A stretch of DNA of 64,000 nt. Source: Roseinatronobacter alkalisoli. Lineage in GTDB: Bacteria > Pseudomonadota > Alphaproteobacteria > Rhodobacterales > Rhodobacteraceae. The stretch spans positions 1-64,000 of the forward strand of contig NZ_JAQZSM010000010.1 of assembly GCF_028745735.1 (NCBI RefSeq). Reading direction: 5' to 3'. This document shows positions 18,920-28,397 of the stretch, piece by piece. The notes under the pieces were generated by a model that was not told where the DNA came from, ran no database searches, and worked only from the letters and a program-made list of their open reading frames with translations. The position numbers and the translations under genes were made by a program. Numbering within the stretch: position 1 is the first letter of the stretch; every line of letters starts with the position of its first letter.

Positions 18920-19071
18920 AAACGACATTCTGTCGCATCGTTTTGCTTGTTCTATGTTCTGGAATATGATTTTACAAAGGCAAACCTCAATGGGATTCCG
19001 CGGCATGCCGTAATTGCGGATGTGCCAAGGCAAGCGGCAAGATCGCCGCATAGAAGAACGGGAAAAGAAAT

Positions 19072-19944
19072 ATGCGCCTTTTCAAAGCCATAACGCCAAT
19101 GCTCGCTGCGCTTCTTTCGGTTGCTGCCGTAACAAAAGCTGCGGCCGACGACCTGTTGCCGCAGCTGCCGGTTCTTGGTGCGCCTGAACAGGACGGGATA
19201 GCGCTTCAGACCCCTTTCACCGCACTGGCGCGTGAAGTCCAGTTTCTGGACAACCTGTTGTTATGGATCATTGTTCCGATCACGATTTTCGTAACTGGTC
19301 TGATGATCTGGGTCATTGTGTTTCACAACCGCCGTGCAAACCCGGAACCTGCACGTTTCACCCATAACACGCCGATTGAAATTGCTTGGACCGTCGTGCC
19401 CGCGCTGATCTTGCTGTTTATCGCGCTGTTCACATTTCCCGCGCTGCGCCATCAGCAAATCATGCCCGAAGCGGATGTGACCATCAAGGTAACCGGCTTT
19501 CAGTGGTACTGGGGCTATGAATATGTCGATCATGACATCGAATTTTCGCAGTTCATACTGGAGCGCGATGAACTGGCCGACTATGGCTATACGGATGATC
19601 TGTATCTTCTGGCGACTGACACCGCGATGGTTGTTCCCGTCAACAAGAACATCGTTTTGCAGGTAACCGCCGCTGATGTGATCCATGCCTGGGCCATGCC
19701 CGCCTTTGGCGTGAAACAGGATGGTGTTCCGGGGCGTCTGGCCGAACTGTGGTTTAATGCCGAGGAAGAAGGCATTTATTTCGGCCAGTGTTCAGAACTT
19801 TGCGGTATTTCACATGCCTATATGCCGATCACAGTGAAAGTGGTCAGCGAAGAGGAATACATCGCATGGCTGGAACGTCAGGGCGCGGAATTTGCAGATG
19901 CGCCGCGCGCTGCGCAGCCTGTTCAGATCGCGACGTCGAACTAA
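19072..19944 (+). CDS. coxB: Cytochrome c oxidase subunit II
   Basis: The CuA-bearing subunit of aa3-type oxidase, 290 residues. It has a signal peptide (about 1-25, ending in KAAADD) and two membrane helices near 61-85 and 103-123. The aromatic patch WYWGYEY is at 145-151. The CuA ligands are His205, Cys240, Glu242 (backbone), Cys244, His248 and Met251. It leads a plus-strand block with ctaB, ctaG and ctaE. The subunit I gene (ctaD) is not in this block, as is common in Rhodobacteraceae. Confidence 0.96.
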   Translation: MRLFKAITPMLAALLSVAAVTKAAADDLLPQLPVLGAPEQDGIALQTPFTALAREVQFLDNLLLWIIVPITIFVTGLMIWVIVFHNRRANPEPARFTHNTPIEIAWTVVPALILLFIALFTFPALRHQQIMPEADVTIKVTGFQWYWGYEYVDHDIEFSQFILERDELADYGYTDDLYLLATDTAMVVPVNKNIVLQVTAADVIHAWAMPAFGVKQDGVPGRLAELWFNAEEEGIYFGQCSELCGISHAYMPITVKVVSEEEYIAWLERQGAEFADAPRAAQPVQIATSN

Positions 19945-20002
19945 ATCAAGCAATGTCCGGGGCCAGCCGCGCCGGACAGCCACACCCCATCAGGTGAAGC
20001 AA

Positions 20003-20977
20003 ATGACCGATATCCGTGCCGATATCAGCTATAGCGACGAAAAAGAGGCCCGTTTCAGCGACTATGTGGCGTTGCTGAAGCCGCGTGTCATGTCGCTTGT
20101 CGTGTTCACGGCACTGGTTGGTCTGATTGTTGCGCCGGGCGCATTGCACCCGATCGAGGCATTGGCCGCGATTATCTTCATTGCGCTGGGTGGCGGGGCT
20201 TCCGGCGCACTAAACATGTGGTGGGATGCCGATATCGACCGCGTGATGAAACGCACATCCGGGCGTCCGGTGCCCGCTGGCCGCGTTGCCGCAGGCGAAG
20301 CCATGGCGCTGGGTTTCGCGTTGTCGGGCATTTCGGTCATCATGCTGTGGCTGGCGACGAATGCGCTGGCGGGGGCGCTGCTGGCGTTTACCATCTTCTT
20401 CTATGCCGTGATTTACACGATGTGGCTGAAGCGCGCTACGCCGCAGAATATTGTCATTGGCGGTGCCGCTGGTGCCTTCCCCCCGATGATCGGCTGGGTC
20501 GCGGTGACAGGCAGCATCAGCATTGAAGCCTGCCTTATGTTCATGCTGATCTTCATGTGGACGCCGCCGCATTTCTGGGCCTTGGCGCTGTTCATGAAAA
20601 GCGACTACCACAAGGCCAATGTGCCCATGCTGACAGTCACTCACGGGCGCAAGGTCACGCGGGCGCATATCCTTGTCTACACTGTCGCGCTGATCCCGTT
20701 TGCGCTGGCGGCAGGGTTTACATCTATCGGCGGGCCGGCCTATCTGCTGCTGTCGCTGGCGCTGAATGCAGTTTTCCTGCAAGGCGCATGGGCCATATGG
20801 CGCCGCACCGAGCTTCAGGCCGAAGCGGACGGATATGCCGTTGAAAAACGTGTGTTCCGCTTTTCGCTGGCCTATCTGTTTCTGCATTTCGGGGCGTTCC
20901 TTGCCGAAGCTGCCCTGTCGCGCCTGCCTGCCTATGCCGAATTCGCCGCAAGCTTCAAAATACTGGAACTGTTCTGA
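20003..20977 (+). CDS. ctaB: Protoheme IX farnesyltransferase
   Basis: Converts heme B to heme O, the precursor of heme A for the aa3 oxidase. It has 324 residues and is polytopic. The prenyl diphosphate-binding motif NMWWDADID lies at residues 71-79 and is followed by RTSGRPVPAG. The start MTDIRADISYSDEK at 20003 has GGTGAAG upstream. An in-frame extension upstream overlaps coxB and is not family-like. Its stop overlaps the next start (TGATG). Confidence 0.95.
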   Translation: MTDIRADISYSDEKEARFSDYVALLKPRVMSLVVFTALVGLIVAPGALHPIEALAAIIFIALGGGASGALNMWWDADIDRVMKRTSGRPVPAGRVAAGEAMALGFALSGISVIMLWLATNALAGALLAFTIFFYAVIYTMWLKRATPQNIVIGGAAGAFPPMIGWVAVTGSISIEACLMFMLIFMWTPPHFWALALFMKSDYHKANVPMLTVTHGRKVTRAHILVYTVALIPFALAAGFTSIGGPAYLLLSLALNAVFLQGAWAIWRRTELQAEADGYAVEKRVFRFSLAYLFLHFGAFLAEAALSRLPAYAEFAASFKILELF

Positions 20978-21177
20978 TGGCCATTACCCGCGAACACGAA
21001 CTGCATAAGCGCCGGTCCGGGCGCAATGTCGGGCTGGCGCTGGTACTGGTAGCTTTTATCGTGCTGGTATTCGGGCTGACTATCGCCAAGGTGCAAAGCG
21101 GGGCAAGCCTGCAGGCCTATGACCACAGTTACAGACCTTCCCTTGATCCGGACAATGTAAGGTATCCGCAACGATGA
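20977..21177 (+). CDS. Small single-pass membrane protein in the ctaB-ctaG gap
   Basis: A 66-residue protein with a basic N-terminus (HELHKRRSGRN), one membrane helix at about 18-38, and a short polar tail. It overlaps ctaB by one base and ctaG by four, so it is translated as part of the oxidase assembly operon. Similar small ORFs occupy this position in other Rhodobacteraceae oxidase loci. The context suggests a role in oxidase assembly, but nothing in the sequence shows an activity or metal site. Confidence 0.8.
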   Translation: MAITREHELHKRRSGRNVGLALVLVAFIVLVFGLTIAKVQSGASLQAYDHSYRPSLDPDNVRYPQR

Positions 21178-21755
21178 TCACATTCTGGAACCGGATGACT
21201 GGCATACAGAAAACCACCGTGCAAACCGTTGGCGTGGTGCTGTTCATGGGGGCAATGGGTTGGGCGGCCGTGCCCCTTTATGACCTGTTCTGTCGCGTGA
21301 CTGGCTATGGCGGCACCACAAACACCGCCACCGCATCAACCGGTGTTGTCCTTGACCAGACGATGCGCGTGCGCTTCGACGCATCCGTGGCGCGCAATTT
21401 CCCGTGGCAGTTCAAACCCGTAGACCGGGTTGCGGAAATCCGCATTGGTGAAGTCGGCCTTGCATTCTACGAAGCATATAACCCCACCGACAAACCCATC
21501 GCCGGGGCGGCAAGTTACAACGTCAGCCCCTATGAAGCAGGCCGTTATTTTACCAAGATCGACTGCTTCTGCTTCGAGTTGCAGGTTTTGCAGCCCGGCG
21601 AATCGGTGCTGATGCCGGTGACCTATTTCGTTGATCCAGACATTCTGGATGACCGCGACGCGCACGGGACGCATACGATCACGCTGTCCTATACTTTCCA
21701 CGCAACGGATATTCCGGCGGATTACGTCACCCCGGAACCCGCAATGACAAACTGA
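21174..21755 (+). CDS. ctaG: Cytochrome c oxidase assembly protein CtaG (Cox11)
   Basis: Copper chaperone that delivers copper to the CuB site of subunit I. It has 193 residues, one N-terminal membrane anchor (18-36) and a periplasmic immunoglobulin-like domain. The copper-binding CFCF motif has Cys131 and Cys133, and there is a further Cys40 just after the membrane helix. The ATG overlaps the preceding stop (ATGA). Confidence 0.95.
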   Translation: MITFWNRMTGIQKTTVQTVGVVLFMGAMGWAAVPLYDLFCRVTGYGGTTNTATASTGVVLDQTMRVRFDASVARNFPWQFKPVDRVAEIRIGEVGLAFYEAYNPTDKPIAGAASYNVSPYEAGRYFTKIDCFCFELQVLQPGESVLMPVTYFVDPDILDDRDAHGTHTITLSYTFHATDIPADYVTPEPAMTN

Positions 21756-21795
21756 ACTCGCGCACAAGACCGAGCAATACGAGGGAACTTTCACA

Positions 21796-22602
21796 ATGGC
21801 GCATGAGAAAAACCACGATTATCACATTCTGCCGCCGTCAATCTGGCCATTCGTGGGGGCCGTTTCCGGCTTCGTGATGCTGTTTGGCGCCGTCATGTGG
21901 ATGCAGGACAATGGCCCATGGATGTTCCTGATGGGGCTTGTGGGCGTGCTGTACGTCATGTTCGAATGGTGGAAGAACATTGTGATCGAAAGCCATTCCG
22001 GCGACCATACACCGGTCGTCGTGATCGGCCTGCGCTACGGGTTTATTCTGTTCATCATTTCGGAAGTGATGTTCTTTGCAGCATGGTTCTGGAGCTTCTT
22101 CAAGCATGCGCTGTATCCCATGCACCCCGAAGGACTTAGCCCCGCTGTGGATGGCACGTGGCCCCCTGCCGGTATCGAAACATTCGACCCCTGGCACCTG
22201 CCCCTGATCAACACGCTTATCCTGCTGTTGTCGGGCTGCGCCGCGACCTGGGCACACCATGCGCTGGTGCATGGCGGCAAACGCGATGACGTGAAAATGG
22301 GGCTGTGGATTGCGGTTGGTCTGGGCGTGATCTTCACCTTCCTGCAAGCCTATGAATACACCCATGCGGGCTTTGGCTTTGCGGGCAATATCTATGGCGC
22401 CAACTTCTTCATGGCGACAGGGTTCCACGGCTTCCATGTTATCGTCGGCACCATCTTTCTGGCGATTTGCCTGATGCGTGTTTATGCGGGCCATTTCACC
22501 GCCGAACGCCATGTGGGCTTTGAAGCGGCCGCATGGTACTGGCATTTCGTCGATGTGGTCTGGCTGTTCCTGTTTGCGTCGATCTATGTCTGGGGGGCCT
22601 AG
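21796..22602 (+). CDS. ctaE: Cytochrome c oxidase subunit III
   Basis: Seven-helix subunit III of the aa3 oxidase, 268 residues. Characteristic segments are [13 protein letters not shown] at the N-terminus, [11 protein letters not shown] (with the conserved Glu near residue 90), and [10 protein letters not shown] and [12 protein letters not shown] near the C-terminus. It starts 40 bases after ctaG and ends at a TAG directly followed by hairpins. Confidence 0.96.
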   Translation: MAHEKNHDYHILPPSIWPFVGAVSGFVMLFGAVMWMQDNGPWMFLMGLVGVLYVMFEWWKNIVIESHSGDHTPVVVIGLRYGFILFIISEVMFFAAWFWSFFKHALYPMHPEGLSPAVDGTWPPAGIETFDPWHLPLINTLILLLSGCAATWAHHALVHGGKRDDVKMGLWIAVGLGVIFTFLQAYEYTHAGFGFAGNIYGANFFMATGFHGFHVIVGTIFLAICLMRVYAGHFTAERHVGFEAAAWYWHFVDVVWLFLFASIYVWGA

Positions 22603-22633
22603 GCGCGTTTAACGCGCCAGCCAGAACAATCAC

Positions 22634-22663
22634 AAAGCGCGGGCCGAAAGGCGCGCGCTTTTC
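22634..22663 (+). terminator. Hairpin with GAAA loop after ctaE
   Basis: AAAGCGCG at 22634 pairs with CGCGCTTT ending at 22661. An inner GCC-GAAA-GGC step caps the stem, and a short T run follows. A smaller hairpin (GGCGCG/CGCGCC, 22602-22618) overlaps the ctaE stop. Together they probably end or attenuate the oxidase transcript before surf1. Confidence 0.6.
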
Positions 22664-22683
22664 ACTGTAAACCGTGGGGGCAT

Positions 22684-23382
22684 ATGCTGAAGCAGATCCT
22701 TATTCCGGCAATCTTCGGCCTGATCGGCACGGCAATTCTGGTCAATCTTGGCCTGTGGCAATTGTCGCGCGCCGATGAAAAAGCCGCGCTGATTGCGGAA
22801 ATGGAATCGCGCATTTTTCAGCCGCCTGTTGTCCTGCCCGATGCGCCGGACCCGGAACAGGACCGCTACCTGCCAATAGAGGTGTCGGGGCGTTTTACAG
22901 CGGATCACAGTTTCGCAATGGCGGCGCAGCGGGCGCAGGGGCCTGGCTTTCACCTGATCACGGTGCTGGAAACCGACAACGGGCGGCGCATCATGGTGGA
23001 TCGCGGTTTTCTGCCGGAAGCCGCGCGACAGGGGCTTGTCGTCGAATCAGGTGATGTGGTGTTGGCCGGAAACCTGCACTGGCCGCGCGACGCCAACCGC
23101 TACACCCCGGATTTCGACGCGGGCCGCAATCTGTTCTTCGCGCGCGATGTCGGCCAGATGGCAAACCTGTTGCAGGCAGAGGAAATGCTGGTGGTTTTGC
23201 GCCGTACATCTGAACCCAGCCCCCCTGCAACCCCCGTGCCTGTCTATGAGGTGCGCTTGCCGGACAACCATCTGGGATATGCTATGCAGTGGTTTTTGAT
23301 GGCAATTGCATGGCTGGGGATGACAGTTTTCTTTCTGTGGCGTATCACGCGGCAACGCGATGAAGGATCAGACCGAACATGA
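22684..23382 (+). CDS. SURF1 family protein
   Basis: Heme A-binding assembly factor for aa3 oxidase, 232 residues. It has membrane helices at about 8-27 and 203-222 flanking a periplasmic domain, with the family motifs NLGLWQLSRADEK near the N-terminus and HLGYAMQWFLMA before the second helix. GTGGGGG precedes the ATG. It overlaps thrC by four bases. Confidence 0.92.
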   Translation: MLKQILIPAIFGLIGTAILVNLGLWQLSRADEKAALIAEMESRIFQPPVVLPDAPDPEQDRYLPIEVSGRFTADHSFAMAAQRAQGPGFHLITVLETDNGRRIMVDRGFLPEAARQGLVVESGDVVLAGNLHWPRDANRYTPDFDAGRNLFFARDVGQMANLLQAEEMLVVLRRTSEPSPPATPVPVYEVRLPDNHLGYAMQWFLMAIAWLGMTVFFLWRITRQRDEGSDRT

Positions 23383-24767
23383 AGTATATTTCAACCCGTG
23401 GCGCAGCCCCTGCGCTGAACTTTGAAGCAACAATGCTGACGGGGCTTGCCCGCGATGGTGGGCTGTATCTGCCTGATCATGTGCCGCCGATGACGCAGGC
23501 CGAAATCGCATCCCTTGCCGGTCTGAGCTATGAAGAACAGGCCTATGTCATCATGCGCCCGTTCATTGGCGACACGTTCGCCGATGACGAATTCCGCAGC
23601 CTGATTGCCCGCGCCTATCAGGGGTTCGGCCATCCGGCACGGGCACCGCTGAAGCAACTGGCACCAAATCATTTCCTGCTGGAACTGTTCCACGGCCCGA
23701 CACTGGCATTCAAGGATTTTGCCATGCAGCTGATCGGCCAGCTGTTTCAGGCCGCGCTGGCAAGATCGCGTGACCGGGTGACAATTGTGGGCGCAACATC
23801 CGGCGACACCGGGTCCGCCGCGATCGAGGCGTTCAAGGGCCTGGACAATGTGGATGTGTTCATCCTGTTTCCCCATGGCCGCGTGTCCGATGTGCAGCGC
23901 CGCCAGATGACCACACCAGCAGAATCCAATGTCCATGCGCTGGCCATCGACGGTGATTTCGATACCTGTCAGGCGCTGGTCAAGGATATGTTCAACGATT
24001 TTTCATTCCGCGACGGGGTAAAACTGGCGGGCGTGAACAGCATTAACTGGGCGCGGGTTCTGGCGCAGGTGGTTTATTACTTTTCGGCGGCAGTCAGCCT
24101 TGGTGCGCCCTATCGCGCTGTCAGTTTCACTGTCCCCACGGGGAATTTCGGTGATATTTTTGCAGGCTATATCGCACGGCAAATGGGGCTGCCGATTGAA
24201 AAGCTGATTGTCGCCACCAACCAAAATGACATTCTGCACCGCGCCATCACATCGGGCGGGTATGTGACGGATGGGGTCAAACCCTCGATCAGCCCGTCGA
24301 TGGATATTCAGGTCAGTTCCAATTTCGAACGCGCGCTGTTCGATGCATACGGGCGGGACGGGGCGGCTGTGGCGCAGTTGATGGATGAACTGAAATCGAG
24401 TGGTGGGTTCCACATCTCTCAGGGGGCGCTGGAATTCCTGCGCGAAATCTTCACCTCTGGCCGCGCGTCCGAGGGGGAGACATCGCAAACCATTTCCCGC
24501 ATTCACGCCAATACCGCCGAAATTCTGTGCCCGCATTCCGCTGTGGGCGTTCATGTCGCGGAACAGAATCTGTCAGCCACCCCGATGGTCACGCTGGCAA
24601 CTGCGCATCCCGCCAAATTCCCTGATGCAGTCGAATCGGCCATGGGCACCCGCCCTGCCCTGCCCGAACGCATGGCCGACCTGTTTGACCGTCCCGAGCG
24701 CGTGACCCGGCTAAGCGGCGATCTTGCCGAATTGCAGGCCCATATCCGGGGAAACATCCGTAAATGA
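23379..24767 (+). CDS. thrC: Threonine synthase
   Basis: PLP enzyme converting O-phosphohomoserine to threonine, 462 residues, of the longer proteobacterial/fungal class. The PLP lysine is Lys112 in LAFKDFA. The phosphate-binding segment GATSGDTGSAA is near 134-144, and TGNFGDIFAGY is also present. It overlaps surf1 upstream and the M16 peptidase gene downstream, both by ATGA. Confidence 0.95.
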   Translation: MKYISTRGAAPALNFEATMLTGLARDGGLYLPDHVPPMTQAEIASLAGLSYEEQAYVIMRPFIGDTFADDEFRSLIARAYQGFGHPARAPLKQLAPNHFLLELFHGPTLAFKDFAMQLIGQLFQAALARSRDRVTIVGATSGDTGSAAIEAFKGLDNVDVFILFPHGRVSDVQRRQMTTPAESNVHALAIDGDFDTCQALVKDMFNDFSFRDGVKLAGVNSINWARVLAQVVYYFSAAVSLGAPYRAVSFTVPTGNFGDIFAGYIARQMGLPIEKLIVATNQNDILHRAITSGGYVTDGVKPSISPSMDIQVSSNFERALFDAYGRDGAAVAQLMDELKSSGGFHISQGALEFLREIFTSGRASEGETSQTISRIHANTAEILCPHSAVGVHVAEQNLSATPMVTLATAHPAKFPDAVESAMGTRPALPERMADLFDRPERVTRLSGDLAELQAHIRGNIRK

Positions 24768-26026
24768 GCATCCAGGTCACAACATTGTCCAACGGGTTCC
24801 GGATTGTCACCGAACCCATGCCGGGGCTGGAATCTGCTGCGATCGGGCTGTGGATTGAAGCAGGCGCACGGCATGAAGGCGCGCATCAGAACGGTGTCGC
24901 GCATTTTCTGGAGCACATGGCCTTCAAGGGCACGGCACGGCGCAGTGCCCTGCAAATTGCCGAGGAAATCGAAGATGTGGGCGGGTATATCAACGCCTAC
25001 ACCTCGCGCGAGATGACGGCCTATTATGCGCGGGTACTGCGCGCCGATGTGGCGCTGGCACTGGATGTGCTGGCCGATATCGTACTGAATCCGGCCTTTG
25101 AGCAGCGCGAAATTGAAGTTGAACGCGGCGTTATCCTGCAGGAAATCGGTCAGGCGCTGGACACGCCTGATGATGTGATTTTCGACTGGTTGCAGGAAGC
25201 GGCGTATCCGTCGCAACCGCTGGGGCGGTCCATTCTTGGTCCCAGTGCTGCGGTTTCGGGGTTTTCCAAGGATGATCTGCGCGCCTTTGTCGGCACCCAT
25301 TACGGGCCGGGCCAGATGATCCTGTCAGCGGCGGGTGCGGTTGATCATGATGCGCTGGTGCGGCTGGCCGAACCGCTTTTCGGGCATCTGCCCGCCAAGG
25401 CATTCCAGACCGCCGAACCCGCGCGTTTTCATAATGGTGAACGGCGCGAAACCCGCAATCTGGAACAGGCGCATTTTGCCTTCGCGCTGGAAGCGCCCAG
25501 TTACAGGGCCGATGACTTCTACACCTCGCAGATATTTTCGGGGGCATTGGGCGGGGGCATGTCGTCGCGCCTGTTCCAGCGCCTGCGCGAGGATCGCGGC
25601 TTGTGCTACACGGTCTTTGCGCAATCGGGGGCCTATTTTGATACCGGAATGATCACGATCTATGCCGGAACCGGCGCAGATGAAATTTCGGATCTGGCAT
25701 GGCTGACGATGGATGAGTTGAAGCGTGCCGCCGACACGCTGTCTGAAACAGAGATTGCGCGCGCCCGCGCCCAGATGAAGGCCGGGTTGCTGATGGGGCT
25801 GGAAAGCCCGTCGGCACGCGCCGAACGGCTGGCGAAATTGCTGTCAATCTGGGGGCGGGTGCCTGATATTTCCGAAGCAATCGCACGGATTGACGCCGTG
25901 ACAGCCGAAGGCACACGCGATCATGCGCGCGCATTGCTACAGGGCAGCCGCACGGCGCTGGCGCTGTACGGGCCGATTGAACGCGCGCCACGTCTGTCGG
26001 AACTTGGCGAGAGGCTGGTTGCCTGA
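24764..26026 (+). CDS. M16-family zinc peptidase (processing-peptidase type)
   Basis: A 420-residue pitrilysin-type peptidase related to mitochondrial processing peptidase beta. The inverted zinc motif HFLEH is at residues 47-51, with the distal glutamate in EVERGVILQEI near 122. The substrate loop GGGMSSRLFQRLRE is near 263. It is predicted cytosolic, with no signal peptide. The thrC-M16 pair is common in Rhodobacteraceae. Confidence 0.92.
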   Translation: MSIQVTTLSNGFRIVTEPMPGLESAAIGLWIEAGARHEGAHQNGVAHFLEHMAFKGTARRSALQIAEEIEDVGGYINAYTSREMTAYYARVLRADVALALDVLADIVLNPAFEQREIEVERGVILQEIGQALDTPDDVIFDWLQEAAYPSQPLGRSILGPSAAVSGFSKDDLRAFVGTHYGPGQMILSAAGAVDHDALVRLAEPLFGHLPAKAFQTAEPARFHNGERRETRNLEQAHFAFALEAPSYRADDFYTSQIFSGALGGGMSSRLFQRLREDRGLCYTVFAQSGAYFDTGMITIYAGTGADEISDLAWLTMDELKRAADTLSETEIARARAQMKAGLLMGLESPSARAERLAKLLSIWGRVPDISEAIARIDAVTAEGTRDHARALLQGSRTALALYGPIERAPRLSELGERLVA

Positions 26027-26610
26027 TGCTGGGTCTTCGCGGCAAGCTGATGCTGGAAACCGAAAGACTTTTCCTGCGTCTGCCGCAGCATTCCGATTTT
26101 CGCCAATGGTCCGGGCTGCGCCACCAGTCTGCCGGGTTTCTGACGCCTTGGGAACCCACATGGTCAGACGATCATCTGACACGGCGCGCCTTCACCAACC
26201 GTGTCAGTTGGGCCGCGCGCTGCCACAAGCAGGACACGGCCTTGCCGCTGTTCATTTTCCGGCGCGCGGATTCGTATCTTATCGGTGCAATCACATTGGA
26301 TAATATCCGCCGTGGACCGGCGCAGGCCGGCACGCTGGGGTATTGGGTGGGCACCCCCTTCGCCCGGCAAGGGTATATGCGCGAAAGCATTGCGGCTTTG
26401 GTACATTATGCGTTCACGGCAATGGACCTGTCACGGATCGAAGCAGCCTGCCTGCCGGAAAACGCGGCATCGCGCGGGGTGCTGGAACGCTCGGGGTTCA
26501 AGTATGAAGGCGTCGCGCAAAGCTATTTGCAGATCAATGGCAGGTGGCGCAATCATGTGCTTTATGCCAATTTGCGCCATGACCGGCGCGGGCGCACGGA
26601 TGTAGGCTAG
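26026..26610 (+). CDS. GNAT N-acetyltransferase, RimJ/RimL type
   Basis: A 194-residue acetyltransferase of the RimJ/RimL group, which modifies protein N-termini or small amines. The acetyl-CoA loop is in ARQGYMRESI near 115-124, and the late motif ENAASRGVLERSGFKYEG is near 144-161. Its ATG overlaps the peptidase TGA by one base, and a second possible start lies 24 bases inside. The acceptor cannot be read from sequence; RimJ proper acts on ribosomal protein S5. Confidence 0.87.
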   Translation: MLGLRGKLMLETERLFLRLPQHSDFRQWSGLRHQSAGFLTPWEPTWSDDHLTRRAFTNRVSWAARCHKQDTALPLFIFRRADSYLIGAITLDNIRRGPAQAGTLGYWVGTPFARQGYMRESIAALVHYAFTAMDLSRIEAACLPENAASRGVLERSGFKYEGVAQSYLQINGRWRNHVLYANLRHDRRGRTDVG

Positions 26611-26663
26611 GCCACAGACCCCCGCCCGGAATGCCCGGCACACCGACAGACGTAAGGACGCCG

Positions 26664-28097
26664 ATGACCCTGACCCCTTGCACCGCCGATTTTCTGAACG
26701 AATTGTCGCCCAGACTGCCCGAAGGCACATTGCGCGCGCCCGCGCCGCGTTTTCTGGAAGAACCGCGCGGTCGCTGGCAAGGACAGGCCGGTGCGGTTGC
26801 CTGCCCGAGCTGCACAGAAGATGTTGCAACCATCCTGCGCGCGGCCAATGACGCGCGGGTCGCGGTGGTGCCATATGGCGGGGGCACGGGCCTTGTGGGT
26901 GGTCAGGTCGCGGCTGACGGCGCTTCGCCACTGGTACTGTCGCTGGAACGGATGCGCAATATACGGGCTGTGCATCCCGCAGAGAATGTTCTGATTGCTG
27001 AAGCGGGCGCTATCCTTGCCGATGTGCAGAAGGCCGCGGAAGATGCGGGCCGCCTGTTTCCCTTATCGCTGGCGTCCGAAGGGTCGGCGCAGATCGGCGG
27101 CTTGCTGGCCACGAATGCGGGCGGCGTGAATGTGCTGCGCTATGGAAATGCGCGCGATCTGGTGCTCGGGCTGGAAGTGGTCATGCCTGATGGTCGTATC
27201 TGGAACGGGCTGAAACGCCTGCGCAAGGACAATACCGGCTATGACCTGCGGCATCTGCTGATCGGGTCTGAAGGGACGCTTGGCGTGATCACTGCGGCCA
27301 GCCTGCGGCTGTTTGCACGCCCTGCCCGTCAGGGGGCCGCGTTGATGGTGGTGCAAAACCCTGCTGCGGCGCTGGCCCTTCTTGCCCTTGCCCAAACGCG
27401 GCTGGCAGAAGGAATTTCCGCGTTCGAGCTGATCAGCGGCATGGGTCTGGAATTCCTTGCGCGGACCATGCCACAGGTGCGCCAGCCTTTTGCAGCACCG
27501 CCGGAATGGATGGTCCTGATCGATCTGGGCCTACCACAGGGAATTGACCCCTCCGGCGCGCTGGAAGCGCTGTTTGCCGATGCGCTGGACGCGGGGTTTG
27601 TCAGTGACGGGGTAATCGCGCAGAACATGTCGCAGCGCGCGGAATTCTGGTCCTTGCGCGAATCCATTCCCGAAGCAAACCGCCATATCGGGGCCGTGTC
27701 GAGCCATGACATATCGCTGCCCCTGTCCGCTGTACCGGAATTCATTGACCGCGCAGGTCCGGCGCTGGCCGGAATCGGGGAATTCAGGGTCAATTGCTTT
27801 GGCCATCTGGGCGACGGGAACCTGCACTACAATGTTTTCCCCACCCATGGCCGCAGCCGCGCCGACCATGACCACCAGCGCGACCGTATCAAAACATGCG
27901 TGCATGATCTGGTGCATGACATGGGTGGGTCCGTCAGTGCAGAACACGGGATCGGACGACTTAAAACCGGCGATCTTGAAAAATACGGCGATCCGGTGAA
28001 GCTGGCGGCAATGCGCGCGATAAAGCACGCGCTGGACCCCAACGGCATCATGAACCCCGGCGCGGTGTTAACCGATACCGAAATGCAGCGCGAATAA
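26664..28097 (+). CDS. FAD-linked oxidase, D-2-hydroxyacid dehydrogenase type
   Basis: A 477-residue PCMH-type flavoprotein with a FAD-oxidase C-terminal domain. The FAD diphosphate motif is PYGGGTGLVGG at residues 70-80, and EGSAQIGGLLATNAGG follows. The catalytic and metal-site region has FGHLGDGNLHYN and ends with SAEHGIG. These features match D-lactate, D-2-hydroxyglutarate and GlcD-like dehydrogenases. ETF-QO at 30974 would accept electrons from such enzymes. The start at 26664 has AAGGA. It is convergent with azlD and overlaps it by 30 bases. Confidence 0.88.
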   Translation: MTLTPCTADFLNELSPRLPEGTLRAPAPRFLEEPRGRWQGQAGAVACPSCTEDVATILRAANDARVAVVPYGGGTGLVGGQVAADGASPLVLSLERMRNIRAVHPAENVLIAEAGAILADVQKAAEDAGRLFPLSLASEGSAQIGGLLATNAGGVNVLRYGNARDLVLGLEVVMPDGRIWNGLKRLRKDNTGYDLRHLLIGSEGTLGVITAASLRLFARPARQGAALMVVQNPAAALALLALAQTRLAEGISAFELISGMGLEFLARTMPQVRQPFAAPPEWMVLIDLGLPQGIDPSGALEALFADALDAGFVSDGVIAQNMSQRAEFWSLRESIPEANRHIGAVSSHDISLPLSAVPEFIDRAGPALAGIGEFRVNCFGHLGDGNLHYNVFPTHGRSRADHDHQRDRIKTCVHDLVHDMGGSVSAEHGIGRLKTGDLEKYGDPVKLAAMRAIKHALDPNGIMNPGAVLTDTEMQRE

Positions 28098-28397
28098 AAC
28101 CGCAGCACCACCGAAAATCGTCAGAACCGCATTCTTTGTCCATAAGCTGATCGCAACTGTGGCAAGGGCCGCGCCCAGGCGTACAGGGTCCAACTCGCCC
28201 CCCGAAGCCTGTGGAAACAGGATCAGCGGCGTGATCATTCCGGGCATCACAGCAACCGCAGTATAGCGCAGATGGCGCAGCACCCATTCGGGCAAATCCC
28301 GGTTGCCGATTATCCCCAGAAAGGAAAGCCGCAGCAGATAAGACCCAAGCCCCAACCCCACGATGACGGTCCATATCTGGGTGGTGGTAAAGCTCAT
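28068..28397 (-). CDS. azlD: AzlD-family branched-chain amino acid exporter subunit
   Basis: A 109-residue small membrane protein with about four helices, forming the second component of AzlCD exporters (LIV-E). Segments such as LRLSFLGIIGNRDLPEWVLRHL near 22-43 and AVAVMPGMITPLIL near 47-60 are characteristic. The ATG overlaps the azlC TGA (ATGA). Its last 30 bases overlap the 3' end of the convergent flavoprotein gene. Confidence 0.88.
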   Translation of the reverse strand: MSFTTTQIWTVIVGLGLGSYLLRLSFLGIIGNRDLPEWVLRHLRYTAVAVMPGMITPLILFPQASGGELDPVRLGAALATVAISLWTKNAVLTIFGGAAVLFALHFGIG

